Notes: generated from the letters alone by a model not told the origin. A DNA stretch of 64,000 nucleotides from an uncultured Paracoccaceae bacterium (GCA_947498645.1 CANMKS010000001.1:1340032-1404031); one strand, 5' to 3'. Shown: positions 51,503 through 60,745, counted from the stretch's first letter. Made by a program: numbers and translations.

Positions 51503-52371
51503 CGCCCGCGCCGTGCGCCACTGCGGCTGCCGTAGTGAGTACGCAGTATGCTGACCAGCTTGCGGTATGCCGCGCGGTGGCGGTTGCGGAGATTGAGGCC
51601 AACAAAAACCGGCTGCGCGATTGCTGGGGCATCCGCGACATGCTTGCAGCTGCCCGAAGCAACCAGTGCTTGGGCAGAGTGGCGCAGGACATAGGCTGTG
51701 CCGGACAATGACGTCAGCAAATCCACCATCGCAGCATTCTGCCCGATAGAAAGTGAAACATTGGCAAGCTGTGGCAGCAATGCGGCGTGGTTTGCAGAGA
51801 AGGCGGGCGCATAGTTGGCCAGAATGTAGGTGGCCGGATCAACGTCACTTAGTTGGGTGGCATCGGTTGACACCATGACATAGCTGACCTCACCCAATGT
51901 CTCAAAATGCAGGTCGGGCTGTGTCTTTGGAGTGTATAATACTGCAACATCTTGTGCTCCGGACATCAAATCAACACACATTTGTCCGGAATAATCTGCT
52001 TCGAACAGGAATGCGGTATCGGGCAGGGCACCACGGAACTGGCTGATCAGTTTGTCGATGGCAAGGCTCACCAGATCATGCTGCAACCCGACGCGCATGG
52101 TCACGCCAGCAATGGCAGAATCGCGTGTCGCATTCAGGGCAGTCACCCAGTTGTGGCGCAGGCTGCGGGCGTGCGGTTCAAACCTCAGCCCTTCTGTGGT
52201 GAGCGCGGTGCCAGAGCGGGAGCGTTGAAACAGGCGCACGCCCATCGTGGTTTCAAGCGACCGTATCCGCCCAGAGACTGTGGATTGCGTGATCTCAAGG
52301 CGCTCAGCCGTTTGATTGAAGCTGCGGGTCTCGCACAGGTCGAGAAAGGTTTCGATCAATTCCATCTGCAT
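51499..52371 (-). CDS. LysR-family transcriptional regulator
   Basis: The protein of about 290 residues has a classical N-terminal LysR winged helix (MELIETFLDLCETRSFNQTA, then ERLEITQSTVSGRIRSLE) and a periplasmic-binding-protein-like effector domain. The start is set at 52371 (MQMELIETF), since upstream in-frame residues to 52440 are not LysR-like. It is divergent from the MttB-type gene 108 bp away, the usual arrangement for a LysR regulator and its target. The effector is unknown. Confidence 0.85.
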   Translation of the reverse strand: MQMELIETFLDLCETRSFNQTAERLEITQSTVSGRIRSLETTMGVRLFQRSRSGTALTTEGLRFEPHARSLRHNWVTALNATRDSAIAGVTMRVGLQHDLVSLAIDKLISQFRGALPDTAFLFEADYSGQMCVDLMSGAQDVAVLYTPKTQPDLHFETLGEVSYVMVSTDATQLSDVDPATYILANYAPAFSANHAALLPQLANVSLSIGQNAAMVDLLTSLSGTAYVLRHSAQALVASGSCKHVADAPAIAQPVFVGLNLRNRHRAAYRKLVSILRTHYGSRSGARRGR

Positions 52372-52479
52372 GATGGCACATTGCACTAATCGGAATTTGC
52401 GATCAATAATAAGCGGCTTGCCTGATTGAAAGGAAACCAAAGCGGATGAATACTGCTATGCAGGCAGGAGGGTTCACCG

Positions 52480-54018
52480 ATGATTGAAGAGAAGCCAAGA
52501 CAACGACGCAGCGGCGGACGTGCGGCAAGGGTAGCATTGCGCAACGCGCCATTGGCCGAGGATCTGCGGCCCATCAGGCCTGGTCTGCCCGGAGGGCAAT
52601 ACAAGCCGTTGTCCGATGCGGATGTGCTGCGCATTCATCATGCAGCCCTTGATGCGCTAGAGCAAATCGGGCTGTCGCAGGCTCCGCCATCCGGCATTGA
52701 GGTGATGACCAAAGCAGGCGCGATCCTTGGTGATGACGGGCGCCTGCGGTTTCCCCGTGCCTTGGTCGAAGACATGCTGGCCAAGGCGGCGCGAAATATC
52801 ACCCTGTGTGGACGCGATGAAAAACACGACCTGCACCTGACCGGATCGAACGTGCATTTCGGGACGGCAGGTGCCGCGGTGCACGTGGTTGACCTGGAAA
52901 CCAACACTTATCGCGACAGTACGGCGCAAGACCTGCATGATGCGGCAAGGATCACGCAAACGCTTGACAACATACATTTTTTTCAGCGCGCCATGGTGGC
53001 GCGCGACGTGGCGGACAGCCGCGAGTTGGACCTGAACACGATCTACGCAAGCTGTGCGGGGACGACCAAGCATATCGGCACTTCATTCAGCGAACCGCAG
53101 AATGTGGAACCGTGCATCGAACTTATTCACCGTATCGCGGGCGGAGAAGATGCATGGCGTGCGCGCCCATTCATATCAAATTCAAACTGCTTTGTCGTGC
53201 CGCCGATGAAATTCGCCGAGGAAAGCTGTCTGGTGATGGAAAGCTGCATCCGGGCAGGCATGCCTGTGTTGCTTTTGTCGGCGGGGCAGGCGGGTGCAAC
53301 TGCGCCGGCGCCCATCGCATTGACCATCGTACAGGCTGTCGCTGAGTGTTTGGCGGGCGTTGTCTATGTGAATGCCATCGCGCCGGGGCATACGGCTGTG
53401 TTTGGCACCTGGCCATTTGTCTCTGACTTGCGCACGGGCGCGATGTCTGGCGGGTCTGCGGAACAGGCGCTGCTCACGGCGGGTTGTGCCCAGATGCACC
53501 GCTTCTACGATCTGCCGGGCGGGGCTGCTGGCGGCATTTCGGATTCCAAATTGCCGGATATGCAGGCCGGATGGGAACAAGGCATCACCAACGTGCTAGC
53601 CGGATTGTCCGGTTTGAACATGGTGTATGAGGCGGCGGGTATGCATGCCTCATTGCTGGGCTTTTGCCTGGAGTCGCTGATTTTGGGTGACGACATTATC
53701 GGACAAGTCCTGCGGACGGTCCGCGGCATTGATGTGACAGAGGACAGTACGTCAATTGAGGCAATGAAGGCCGTTTGTCTGGAGGGGCCCGGCCACTATC
53801 TTGGGTCGGATCAAACACTGCAACTGATGCAAACCGAATATGTCTATCCAACGCTTGGCAACCGGATGAGCCCCAAGGAATGGAACGAGGCAGACCGCCC
53901 ATTGCTGATCGACAAGGCGATTGAGCGCAAGAATGAGATCTTGACGAATGCCAAGATCACCTTTGATCCGGCGTTTGATGCGGCGATCAGAGAGGACTAC
54001 AAAATCTACTTTGAGTGA
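52480..54018 (+). CDS. MttB-family (trimethylamine methyltransferase-like) protein, non-pyrrolysine
   Basis: The 512-residue protein spans the whole MttB family. GGISDSKLPDMQAGWEQGIT corresponds to the barrel region that holds pyrrolysine in archaeal MttB; here the frame is uninterrupted and has no amber codon. Non-Pyl members demethylate quaternary amines such as glycine betaine, carnitine or proline betaine and pass the methyl group to a corrinoid protein. No corrinoid protein gene is adjacent, so the partner must be elsewhere. GCAGGAGGG precedes the start. LysR regulation is likely. Confidence 0.88.
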   Translation: MIEEKPRQRRSGGRAARVALRNAPLAEDLRPIRPGLPGGQYKPLSDADVLRIHHAALDALEQIGLSQAPPSGIEVMTKAGAILGDDGRLRFPRALVEDMLAKAARNITLCGRDEKHDLHLTGSNVHFGTAGAAVHVVDLETNTYRDSTAQDLHDAARITQTLDNIHFFQRAMVARDVADSRELDLNTIYASCAGTTKHIGTSFSEPQNVEPCIELIHRIAGGEDAWRARPFISNSNCFVVPPMKFAEESCLVMESCIRAGMPVLLLSAGQAGATAPAPIALTIVQAVAECLAGVVYVNAIAPGHTAVFGTWPFVSDLRTGAMSGGSAEQALLTAGCAQMHRFYDLPGGAAGGISDSKLPDMQAGWEQGITNVLAGLSGLNMVYEAAGMHASLLGFCLESLILGDDIIGQVLRTVRGIDVTEDSTSIEAMKAVCLEGPGHYLGSDQTLQLMQTEYVYPTLGNRMSPKEWNEADRPLLIDKAIERKNEILTNAKITFDPAFDAAIREDYKIYFE

Positions 54019-54038
54019 GGCGGGGAGATTTCTTGACC

Positions 54039-54950
54039 TCAGTTCGCCGCAAAGAATGGCAACCAAGCGGCTAGCACGGCATCGGGGTTTTCCTCGGCCA
54101 GATAGTGACCGCCCTTCAAGGCGCGCCCCTCAACATGCAGGGCGCGCTCGCGCCAAAGAGCGAGGCAGTCGAAATGCGCTTCGATCACCCCGTCTGACCC
54201 CCAAAGCGCAAGAAGCGGCATCTGCAATTTCGTCTCATCCGCATCGTCGTGGGTGATGTCGATGGTCGCTGCGGCGCGATAGTCCTCGCAGGCACCATGG
54301 ATGGCATCCGGGTCTGAAAAGGCGGTCAGATATTCATCCAAGGCCTGCCGGACAAACGGGGCCAAGCCCGCGCTGCCAGCCCTGCATTTGCTTAGCCAGA
54401 AAAACGCCGGATCCGCAGCGATCATCGTTTCAGGGAATGGATGTGGCAAGGTCAGCCAGTACCAATGCCAATAGGCATGGGCAAAGCCGCTTGTTGCATC
54501 GCGGTACATCTCGCGCGTAGGCGCTATATCCAGAACGGAGAGGGCAATCACCTTGCCCGGATGATCGGCCGCCAGACGGTGGGCGACACGGCCCCCGCGA
54601 TCATGTGCGCCGATCCTGAAGCGGTCGTGGCCCAGATGGTCCATCAATGCGACCATATCACCGGCCATGGAACGTTTTGCGTAGGGGGTATGGTCTGCAT
54701 CGGTTTCTGGCTTCAGTGAGCGGCCATAGCCACGCAAATCCGGGCAGATCACCTGATAGGTTTTTGCCAGCTCTGGTGCAGTTGCATGCCACATTGCGGA
54801 AGTCTGAGGATAACCATGCAGCAAAAGCAGCGGCGGCCCATCGCCAGCGATCCGATAAAAAATGGGGCCCTCTGGCGTTTGAAAGATCCGTTCCTCGAAC
54901 CCCTTAAAGAACTGTCGGGCAAGCGCAGCGGATTGAGCGGCAGGATGCAT
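54039..54950 (-). CDS. Alpha/beta hydrolase, haloacetate dehalogenase-like
   Basis: The 303-residue hydrolase has nucleophile D117 in GAHDRGGRVAHRLA, a form typical of fluoroacetate dehalogenases and soluble epoxide hydrolases. WHWYWLTLPHPFPE holds the halide-binding His-Trp pair of that subgroup. A catalytic acid in LWGSDGVIE and a His in LKGGHYLAEENPD complete the triad. The start at 54950 forms TGATG with the stop of the upstream gene; a longer frame to 54971 is less likely. Translational coupling joins it to the GTPase operon, although its role there is unclear. Confidence 0.85.
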   Translation of the reverse strand: MHPAAQSAALARQFFKGFEERIFQTPEGPIFYRIAGDGPPLLLLHGYPQTSAMWHATAPELAKTYQVICPDLRGYGRSLKPETDADHTPYAKRSMAGDMVALMDHLGHDRFRIGAHDRGGRVAHRLAADHPGKVIALSVLDIAPTREMYRDATSGFAHAYWHWYWLTLPHPFPETMIAADPAFFWLSKCRAGSAGLAPFVRQALDEYLTAFSDPDAIHGACEDYRAAATIDITHDDADETKLQMPLLALWGSDGVIEAHFDCLALWRERALHVEGRALKGGHYLAEENPDAVLAAWLPFFAAN

Positions 54951-55708
54951 CAGCCCAATATGGCACGCCAAGACGCATGCAATGCGCCCAGATGTTCAGG
55001 CTGATAGGCGATCACGGCAACATCATCGTTATGTATCGCCAATGCCGCGGCGGTACCGTCAGAAAACGCCCCTTCGAGGCAGATCAACTGCGCGCCGCTG
55101 CCATGGGTTTGCAACGCGCGAAATTCAGCGAGCTGTGTGTCCAGAATGGACTGCAATGCGGCGACATCGCCCGCGCTTGATTGGATTTCACCGTCCAGCG
55201 TGTGCAGCACCGCAACAGCGGCGGCGCGATTGGCGTCCAGGAATCGCTCCATCGGGGGTTTGGGGGTCTCATCCAGATCGACCTGCCAAAGTTCGGCAAG
55301 CCCCTTGGCCGAGATACCGCGTTCGCCACCTTTGCCAAATGGTTGGGGTGGCAGGTAACGGACAGTCAACCGCTGGGCCTGACCACAAAGCTCAGAGAGA
55401 ATTGTAAAGACAGCGGCGACGATCTCTGGTTCTTCGCGTGACAAGACTTGCCCCAGAACGCTATCTGCGCCCGATGAAGCACTGGCGATACCGCGCAAAC
55501 GGCGGCCAGAGACGATCAGATTGACCACAGCATCGTCAGCCCGGATCTCGAGATCACGTTCCAGAATGGTGTCGTCGATTTCATTGAGGATCGCGCTAAT
55601 CGGGTTCGGCGCGCCGCCGGTTGAAATAACGCGTGCGCCGGCCTCAAATACCGTATCTTTTGCTACAAGAGCCGAGATTTTTTGCGCCAGTTCGGCTAGG
55701 TCGCTCAT
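54950..55708 (-). CDS. Unknown 252-residue protein of the GTPase operon
   Basis: I recognise no family. The protein is soluble, with no signal or membrane segment. Residues 1-60 include AQKISALVAKDTVFEAGARV and NEIDDTILERDLEIRADDAV, and the middle has QAQRLTVRYLPPQPFGKGGERGISAKGLAELWQVDL. The C-terminal AIHNDDVAVIAYQPEHLGALHASWRAILG is beta-alpha. Two halves with repeated-looking 'alpha plus beta' content might be tandem roadblock-type modules, which is speculation. It is 29 bp downstream of the 120-residue gene and overlaps the hydrolase gene, so it is clearly part of the operon. Confidence 0.6.
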   Translation of the reverse strand: MSDLAELAQKISALVAKDTVFEAGARVISTGGAPNPISAILNEIDDTILERDLEIRADDAVVNLIVSGRRLRGIASASSGADSVLGQVLSREEPEIVAAVFTILSELCGQAQRLTVRYLPPQPFGKGGERGISAKGLAELWQVDLDETPKPPMERFLDANRAAAVAVLHTLDGEIQSSAGDVAALQSILDTQLAEFRALQTHGSGAQLICLEGAFSDGTAAALAIHNDDVAVIAYQPEHLGALHASWRAILG

Positions 55709-55737
55709 TTAGTTTGTTCCAGCTTCGTCTTCGTCTT

Positions 55738-56100
55738 TCAGGCACCACTGCTTATGCGGTTCAGTCTTTCGCGGGCGTCGGCGACAAACGCCTCAACATC
55801 GAGTTCCGGCGCGCAAACACAGCAAAGAACATCGTTAGGTTCGTCTGCCGCGCGCAAGAACACGCGCACCCCTTTCGAATTTGCCACAAGCGCCGCTGTG
55901 CTGGGTTCTTCACCCAACACCACCTTGCGGCCAGCACCAAGCATCATCATCGCTTCGTTGCATAACCGGTCAAGGGTCTCTCGCGGGGCGTTTGCAGCGG
56001 TATCGGTCACCAGAATCATCTGGGTCGACAAATCTGCAAATGCCAGCATTTCACAGCCTTGATTAGCATCTCGCAATGCGTCTAACTCATCAACAACCAT
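55738..56100 (-). CDS. 120-residue protein, roadblock/LC7-like
   Basis: The small soluble protein starts MVVDELDALRDANQGCEMLA. Its order of helix (LDALRDANQGC), strands (MLAFADLSTQMILVTD), helix (RETLDRLCNEAMMML), strands (VRVFLRAADEPNDVLCCVCA) and a final helix (VEAFVADARERLNRI) matches a roadblock/LC7 domain such as MglB, which regulates a small GTPase. The similarity is structural and weak. It directly follows the GTPase gene, 81 bp away, which supports a regulator role. Confidence 0.5.
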   Translation of the reverse strand: MVVDELDALRDANQGCEMLAFADLSTQMILVTDTAANAPRETLDRLCNEAMMMLGAGRKVVLGEEPSTAALVANSKGVRVFLRAADEPNDVLCCVCAPELDVEAFVADARERLNRISSGA

Positions 56101-56181
56101 CTACGGCCTACTTTTCTGTTACTGATGGAACCATTACGCCAATTCGCAGGGGCTGTAAAACAGGACCGTGACGGGCTGGTT

Positions 56182-57051
56182 TCACGAAGTGCGAATAATC
56201 CGACCAGCCGCATCAGTTTCAGCGCCCTCTGGCGCGGCAGGGCGGGCAGGTCTTTCACCTTCTGCACTGCGCTGTACACGGCGTGGGATCACCGGGGCCA
56301 CCACAGCCTCGGGGATGGTTGTATCACTTCCGTAGTTATAAAGCGGTAGCTCGGTGCGTGCGGCCAGCTTGGTCAATACGTCAATGGTGTCGATCAGATG
56401 CTGGGTGAACGGACCTGCACCACTCGCATCCCACAGATCATAGTCTTCACCCGCCTGAATAGCCTTGAGCAGGGACACAGGGAAAACAGCGCCAAACTGC
56501 CCCTTGGTTTCACGGTTGACGCGCTTGAGTACGCGCAGACGGTCGCGATCCGTGATCAGCTTGTCATAGCGCGTGATCAACAGGATCGAGTTCTCGCGCA
56601 CAGAATCGGGCATGGTTTCCCACACCGCGGCCTCGGATTGGCGCCATGCCTGGGTGGCGTGTGTGCACCAGATCACTGCGTCAACCTCTGTCAGCATGCG
56701 TTCCCAAACCTCGGACGACATATTGGGGTCAGAGATGCCGGGAAAATCGATCAGGTCGCAGACTTCAAGAATATCGCTTTCCATGAAAAGGCGGATTACG
56801 CGGGTTTCCTGAACCGGGATGTCCTCAAGATTTTCGAGCGACACAGGTTCGACCGTGCCGTCGACATCGATCCGATACGGATCATCGGTGCCAAGTGAAA
56901 TCCAGACCGGAGACAGGCGTGTCGCGGTCACTTTTTCCGGCAAAGGCCGGGCACCCATCAGCAGGTTGGACAAAGTGCTTTTGCCCGCACTGAATTCGCC
57001 CATTAGGGCAACGCGAGGTTTGCGTGGTGCAGCTGCGCTTTCGTCGGTCAT
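56182..57051 (-). CDS. Dynamin-like small P-loop GTPase
   Basis: The 289-residue GTPase has G1 GEFSAGKS at residues 18-25, G3 DFPG at 102-105 and G4 as TRYD at 160-163, a variant of the T/NKxD motif. The pattern AVIWCTHATQAWRQSE and MPDSVRENSILLIT is shared with the 481-residue protein upstream, showing they are paralogues. No membrane segment is present; the last 50 residues are charged, Pro/Ala-rich and probably disordered. Its start overlaps the dynamin gene stop by 4 bp (ATGA). The likely role is membrane-associated GTP hydrolysis together with that dynamin. Confidence 0.83.
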   Translation of the reverse strand: MTDESAAAPRKPRVALMGEFSAGKSTLSNLLMGARPLPEKVTATRLSPVWISLGTDDPYRIDVDGTVEPVSLENLEDIPVQETRVIRLFMESDILEVCDLIDFPGISDPNMSSEVWERMLTEVDAVIWCTHATQAWRQSEAAVWETMPDSVRENSILLITRYDKLITDRDRLRVLKRVNRETKGQFGAVFPVSLLKAIQAGEDYDLWDASGAGPFTQHLIDTIDVLTKLAARTELPLYNYGSDTTIPEAVVAPVIPRRVQRSAEGERPARPAAPEGAETDAAGRIIRTS

Positions 57052-59141
57052 TCGGCCCGTCCTTCGGATGCGTCTTCTATCGCGGTGTTGTCGCTGAGTT
57101 CTTCGAAGATGTAGTCGAACAATTCGTCGCGTTCTTTCTGGGCCTTGATCCCGAAAATACTTTCCAGGTCGTCCATCCCGATCTCAGTCTTCGTGCTGAT
57201 ATCGCCCAGAAGCGCACGTTGATCGGTGATGAATTCCTGCAATTCATGCACCGCTCTGGCGCGAATATCCTCGGCCTGACGAATTTTGAGTTCATCCACG
57301 ATTGGGGCCGTCTCAGCCTCGATCAGGTCGTAGAAGCCGCTGGCAAATGAGCGATAACCTTTGCGGCGCTTCCACCAGCCCTTCCACCAGGATGTCTGGA
57401 GGTCCAGCGCGATGGTTTGCCCCAACGACACGGGTGCCGGAATTTCCGGTGCGGCGGGTGGGGTGATTGTGAAGTTTTCCACTGCCACGCCAAAGGCCGC
57501 ACGGTATGTTTCCGCCAGATCAGCCGCTGCCGCGCCATAGGCTTGCTGGCAGGTTGATGTCACATTGCGGCGCATCACCTGATAGCTGGTGCGCAACAAC
57601 ATGCGCAGGCCGTCAGGACTATATTGCCAGATTTCATCTTCGCCGTTGGTTTCCAGATGCTGCAACAGAGATTCCAGCGCACGATCAAGGAAGCGTTTAT
57701 GCGACTGGTCGACCCGCGATCCAAATTGCTGGAACACGATATCCAGGCGGTCATTGAGAAGCTTCAGGTTCTGGGCTTCCAGCTTTGCAAGATGCTCGCC
57801 CAACTCTGCCGGGGGCATCATTTCAAGGGTGTCACCTTCGAGGCGCATTGAAACCACAGCGTTGGAGGCACGCACGCCGCCAACAAGGTTCAGCGCGCGT
57901 TTGCGCGATGCTGATAGGATCTCTGCGCCGGGCCCTTCGGAAATCCGCTCTGATACCGCGCGGTACAGCTGCGGAACGCCGGACAGATGCCAAACCATTT
58001 CATTGGTTTCCATCGTTGCGGTTTCCGCGCTTAGCGCGACTTCGGCCCAGTTGAACATCGCCTCGGCGCTGTCATCGACGATATCATCCATGTCTTCGCC
58101 AAGGGCGATGTTGGCCCAATAGGCACTGCCAAAGATGACTTCGGGGTTTTCGGGGCCGTTGTTGTCGGCCAGTGTTTGCAGGATGCTGTCACGGATTTCA
58201 GGAACCTGCTCTGCGGGGTTCGACAACTCATCAATCCGGTTCACGAAGATGATCACTTCGCGGGCTTTCACGTTCGAGATCAGGCGGATCAGGCCCATAT
58301 CCATCGAGCTGAGCGCCTGATGCGCCGACAGGACAACCACACAGATGCGGCTATCGCGCAGCGCATTGATCGTGATCTGCTCACGCATCATGAAGGTGTC
58401 GTTCACACCGGGCGTGTCGCGAATGCACAGCGGCATTGGAATGGCTTTCGCCTCAAGAAACAGATCGGCGGACTTTGTGATGTCTGCAAAGCGACCCTGC
58501 TGGTCCTCTTCTTCCAGATCCTCAAAATCATCGCCCATGCAAACATAACGCTGCACCAGATCGTCGGTTAGGTCGGCGTAGTTATGCTTTTGCCCCAACA
58601 GCAACTCAAACTTGCGGCCAAGACGCAATTTGGTCTTATCGCGCATCTCGTTGATCTGTTCGCGTACTTTCTCAAGTTCATCGTCCGCACCGGCGCGCGC
58701 GGACAGCTCACCGATTCGGCCACCGTTCTCGACCAGGTGGTCCCATTCGCCCTGGCTGAAGAACTGAAAACTCGCGGTCGGGGCATCATCTGGCAACGGA
58801 GTGTTGAGGTGCAACGACGTCACCACAGAGGTCCACGGGTTGACATCAGCAGGCAACAGTTCGGGCCGGCCAACCATCGCGTTAACCAGCGACGTCTTGC
58901 CGGCCTTAATCTGACCGATCATTGTGATGCTCGGCTCAAAGTTGCGTAACTGTTTGATAAGTTTGGTAGATTTCTTTTCGGCATCTTGGCCGCCAAGCTT
59001 CACGACATCCGCTAGGGTCGCTTCCAGGTCGGTCACATCGTCATGGAAGCCTTCAAGCTTTTCCAGGCCAAGTCGCATGAACGGGTGGTGTGCTGCCGGG
59101 ACTCTGTAACCGTCCCCTTTTACCAGCTCTTCCATCTTCAT
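57048..59141 (-). CDS. Bacterial dynamin-family GTPase
   Basis: The 697-residue protein has G1 GQIKAGKTS at residues 76-84, G3 DTPG at 242-245 followed by VNDTF, and G4 NRID at 301-304. Long helical segments follow (about 390-560), as in a dynamin stalk. An aromatic/basic patch SWWKGWWKRRKGYRSFASGF at about 584-603 looks like a membrane-inserting paddle. A C-terminal helical region of about 90 residues ends the protein. Bacterial dynamins remodel or protect membranes. GAGGACGGA precedes the start; 158 bp separate it from the upstream GTPase gene, so it may have its own promoter. Confidence 0.85.
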   Translation of the reverse strand: MKMEELVKGDGYRVPAAHHPFMRLGLEKLEGFHDDVTDLEATLADVVKLGGQDAEKKSTKLIKQLRNFEPSITMIGQIKAGKTSLVNAMVGRPELLPADVNPWTSVVTSLHLNTPLPDDAPTASFQFFSQGEWDHLVENGGRIGELSARAGADDELEKVREQINEMRDKTKLRLGRKFELLLGQKHNYADLTDDLVQRYVCMGDDFEDLEEEDQQGRFADITKSADLFLEAKAIPMPLCIRDTPGVNDTFMMREQITINALRDSRICVVVLSAHQALSSMDMGLIRLISNVKAREVIIFVNRIDELSNPAEQVPEIRDSILQTLADNNGPENPEVIFGSAYWANIALGEDMDDIVDDSAEAMFNWAEVALSAETATMETNEMVWHLSGVPQLYRAVSERISEGPGAEILSASRKRALNLVGGVRASNAVVSMRLEGDTLEMMPPAELGEHLAKLEAQNLKLLNDRLDIVFQQFGSRVDQSHKRFLDRALESLLQHLETNGEDEIWQYSPDGLRMLLRTSYQVMRRNVTSTCQQAYGAAAADLAETYRAAFGVAVENFTITPPAAPEIPAPVSLGQTIALDLQTSWWKGWWKRRKGYRSFASGFYDLIEAETAPIVDELKIRQAEDIRARAVHELQEFITDQRALLGDISTKTEIGMDDLESIFGIKAQKERDELFDYIFEELSDNTAIEDASEGRAE

Positions 59142-59299
59142 TCTTGTCCGTCCTCAATTCCTATCTGAACCACCCTTAACAGGTGTTCGGCCCGCCGCCA
59201 AATCACGAGCATAACACTGTTTTCATTGCCATAAAGGAAACAGACCCAAGGGGCAAAAAAGTGACACTATTTACAACTACACTGCATCTGCAACGCCGT

Positions 59300-60745
59300 T
59301 CAGGCGGCGAGGTCTGCCTGCAACTCTTTCTTTATTTGGAGCAATAAGCTCACGGCTTCAAGGGCTGCGCTGTCGCGTTTTTCCATTTGCATCAACTGTA
59401 CCATGTCAGCGGAATCAAATGCGGTGTCGCGCACCCGTTGCAGCGACGGGTCGGAATCGTCACCGTTTTCGTTCAGATAGTCTGTAAGCCATTGAATTTG
59501 TTCAACTGTCAGCGCCATGATCGCAGAAGGGGCGTCCTTGCCGCTTGCTGCGAGTGTTTGCGTTAGCACATCGCCCTGTTCCTCAAGGTACGCGACAACA
59601 TGTTTGTAGGCTTGGCGCGTGGTATCTGAGAGGGTGATTTGCGCTGGGGCCGGCGTTGGGGCGGCCATTGGCGCGGCTGGGGCCGGTTCGGGTTGTGAAT
59701 CGGGTCCGGTCTGCTTTGCTGCAGATTTCTTTTCGGCAATCGCCCGCAGACGTCTCATGGCCGGGCTTTCACCCGGCTTGAAGGGTTCTTCCGGCGCGGC
59801 GACCTGCTCTGGCTCTGGAGTGGGCTCAGGTGCGGCCTGCTCTGGCACAGGCGCTGCCTGTGGTTCTTCATCTGACACTGCAATCGGTTCGGGAGCTTCT
59901 TCCGAAGCATTGAGTGCCGCCAATGCATCAGCGTGCTGGTGCAAAAGCACATCCGCACTATCCACAGCGGATTGCCGCCCCATCTCGACCTGCTTTAGCA
60001 CAGCCGAAATCAGGGCGAGCCCGCCGCTTCCGCGCATTTTGTCTTTGTTGACGGTGCCATCCGCTTGTCTTGAGGCAATGGCGCTCAACGTGGCGATGGG
60101 CAGGACCTGATTGAACTCATCCTTCGCGATTGACTGGACCGAGGCGACGGTATTGTCGAGAATACCTTCATCCTGAAGTTCATCAGCCTTTGTAATCATC
60201 AAAAAGGCATGATCTTTGAGCGTATCGGGCATGGCTCCCCAGATACCGCGTTCTGCGTCGCCAAAACCCTGGGTGCACCACAAAGCGACGTCGCTGCGCT
60301 TGGCCGCCCACTGACTGGCCTTGTGGACGGCTGCCGGATCATCAGGTGCGACGACCTCAAGCACGGTAATCTTGGCCAGGGCGGGTAATGGCAGTTGCAT
60401 ATCGACAAAAACCGGCGTGAGGGCGGCAATGGCGAGGGGATCAGCGCCTGCAACAACCTGTTTGCTGCCGTCCGGGAGGGTGCAGGTCGCGCTGGGCGTT
60501 TCACCATGAGAAAGCTGCATTGTCGGCAGTGAAAGCCCCTCGGGCAGAACATCACTGCCCACCAAGAGGTTCAGCAACGCTGATTTACCGGACTTTGGCA
60601 TGCCCATAATGGCAAGGCGCACCGGCTTTTGCAGCCGCGCCAAAAGCTTCTCAGCTTTCCCATGAACATCGTCGGGAAGCAGGCCGCTTTCCACGGCCGA
60701 CTTTAGTGCGGCCTGGACCCGGTTCCCCAGTGATTGATTCGACAT
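59300..60745 (-). CDS. Divergent P-loop GTPase with long disordered middle
   Basis: The 481-residue protein has a P-loop GMPKSGKS at residues 48-55 and G4 TKAD at 185-188. The expected DxPG switch II is absent: the aligned part reads TVLEVVAPDDPAAVHKAS. Residues about 285-395 are rich in Pro, Ala and Glu. The C-terminal 90 residues are helical (LTVEQIQWLTDYLNENG). VALWCTQGFGDAERG followed by MPDTLKDHAFLMITK parallels the 289-residue GTPase. The start overlaps the PP2C stop (TAATG). It is probably a regulatory partner with impaired GTP hydrolysis. Confidence 0.78.
   Translation of the reverse strand: MSNQSLGNRVQAALKSAVESGLLPDDVHGKAEKLLARLQKPVRLAIMGMPKSGKSALLNLLVGSDVLPEGLSLPTMQLSHGETPSATCTLPDGSKQVVAGADPLAIAALTPVFVDMQLPLPALAKITVLEVVAPDDPAAVHKASQWAAKRSDVALWCTQGFGDAERGIWGAMPDTLKDHAFLMITKADELQDEGILDNTVASVQSIAKDEFNQVLPIATLSAIASRQADGTVNKDKMRGSGGLALISAVLKQVEMGRQSAVDSADVLLHQHADALAALNASEEAPEPIAVSDEEPQAAPVPEQAAPEPTPEPEQVAAPEEPFKPGESPAMRRLRAIAEKKSAAKQTGPDSQPEPAPAAPMAAPTPAPAQITLSDTTRQAYKHVVAYLEEQGDVLTQTLAASGKDAPSAIMALTVEQIQWLTDYLNENGDDSDPSLQRVRDTAFDSADMVQLMQMEKRDSAALEAVSLLLQIKKELQADLAA

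Noticed and set aside
59208-59236. Possible reverse promoter (TATGCT -10) ahead of the dynamin gene
   Set aside because: The -10 is fair, but no acceptable -35 lies at 16-18 bp.
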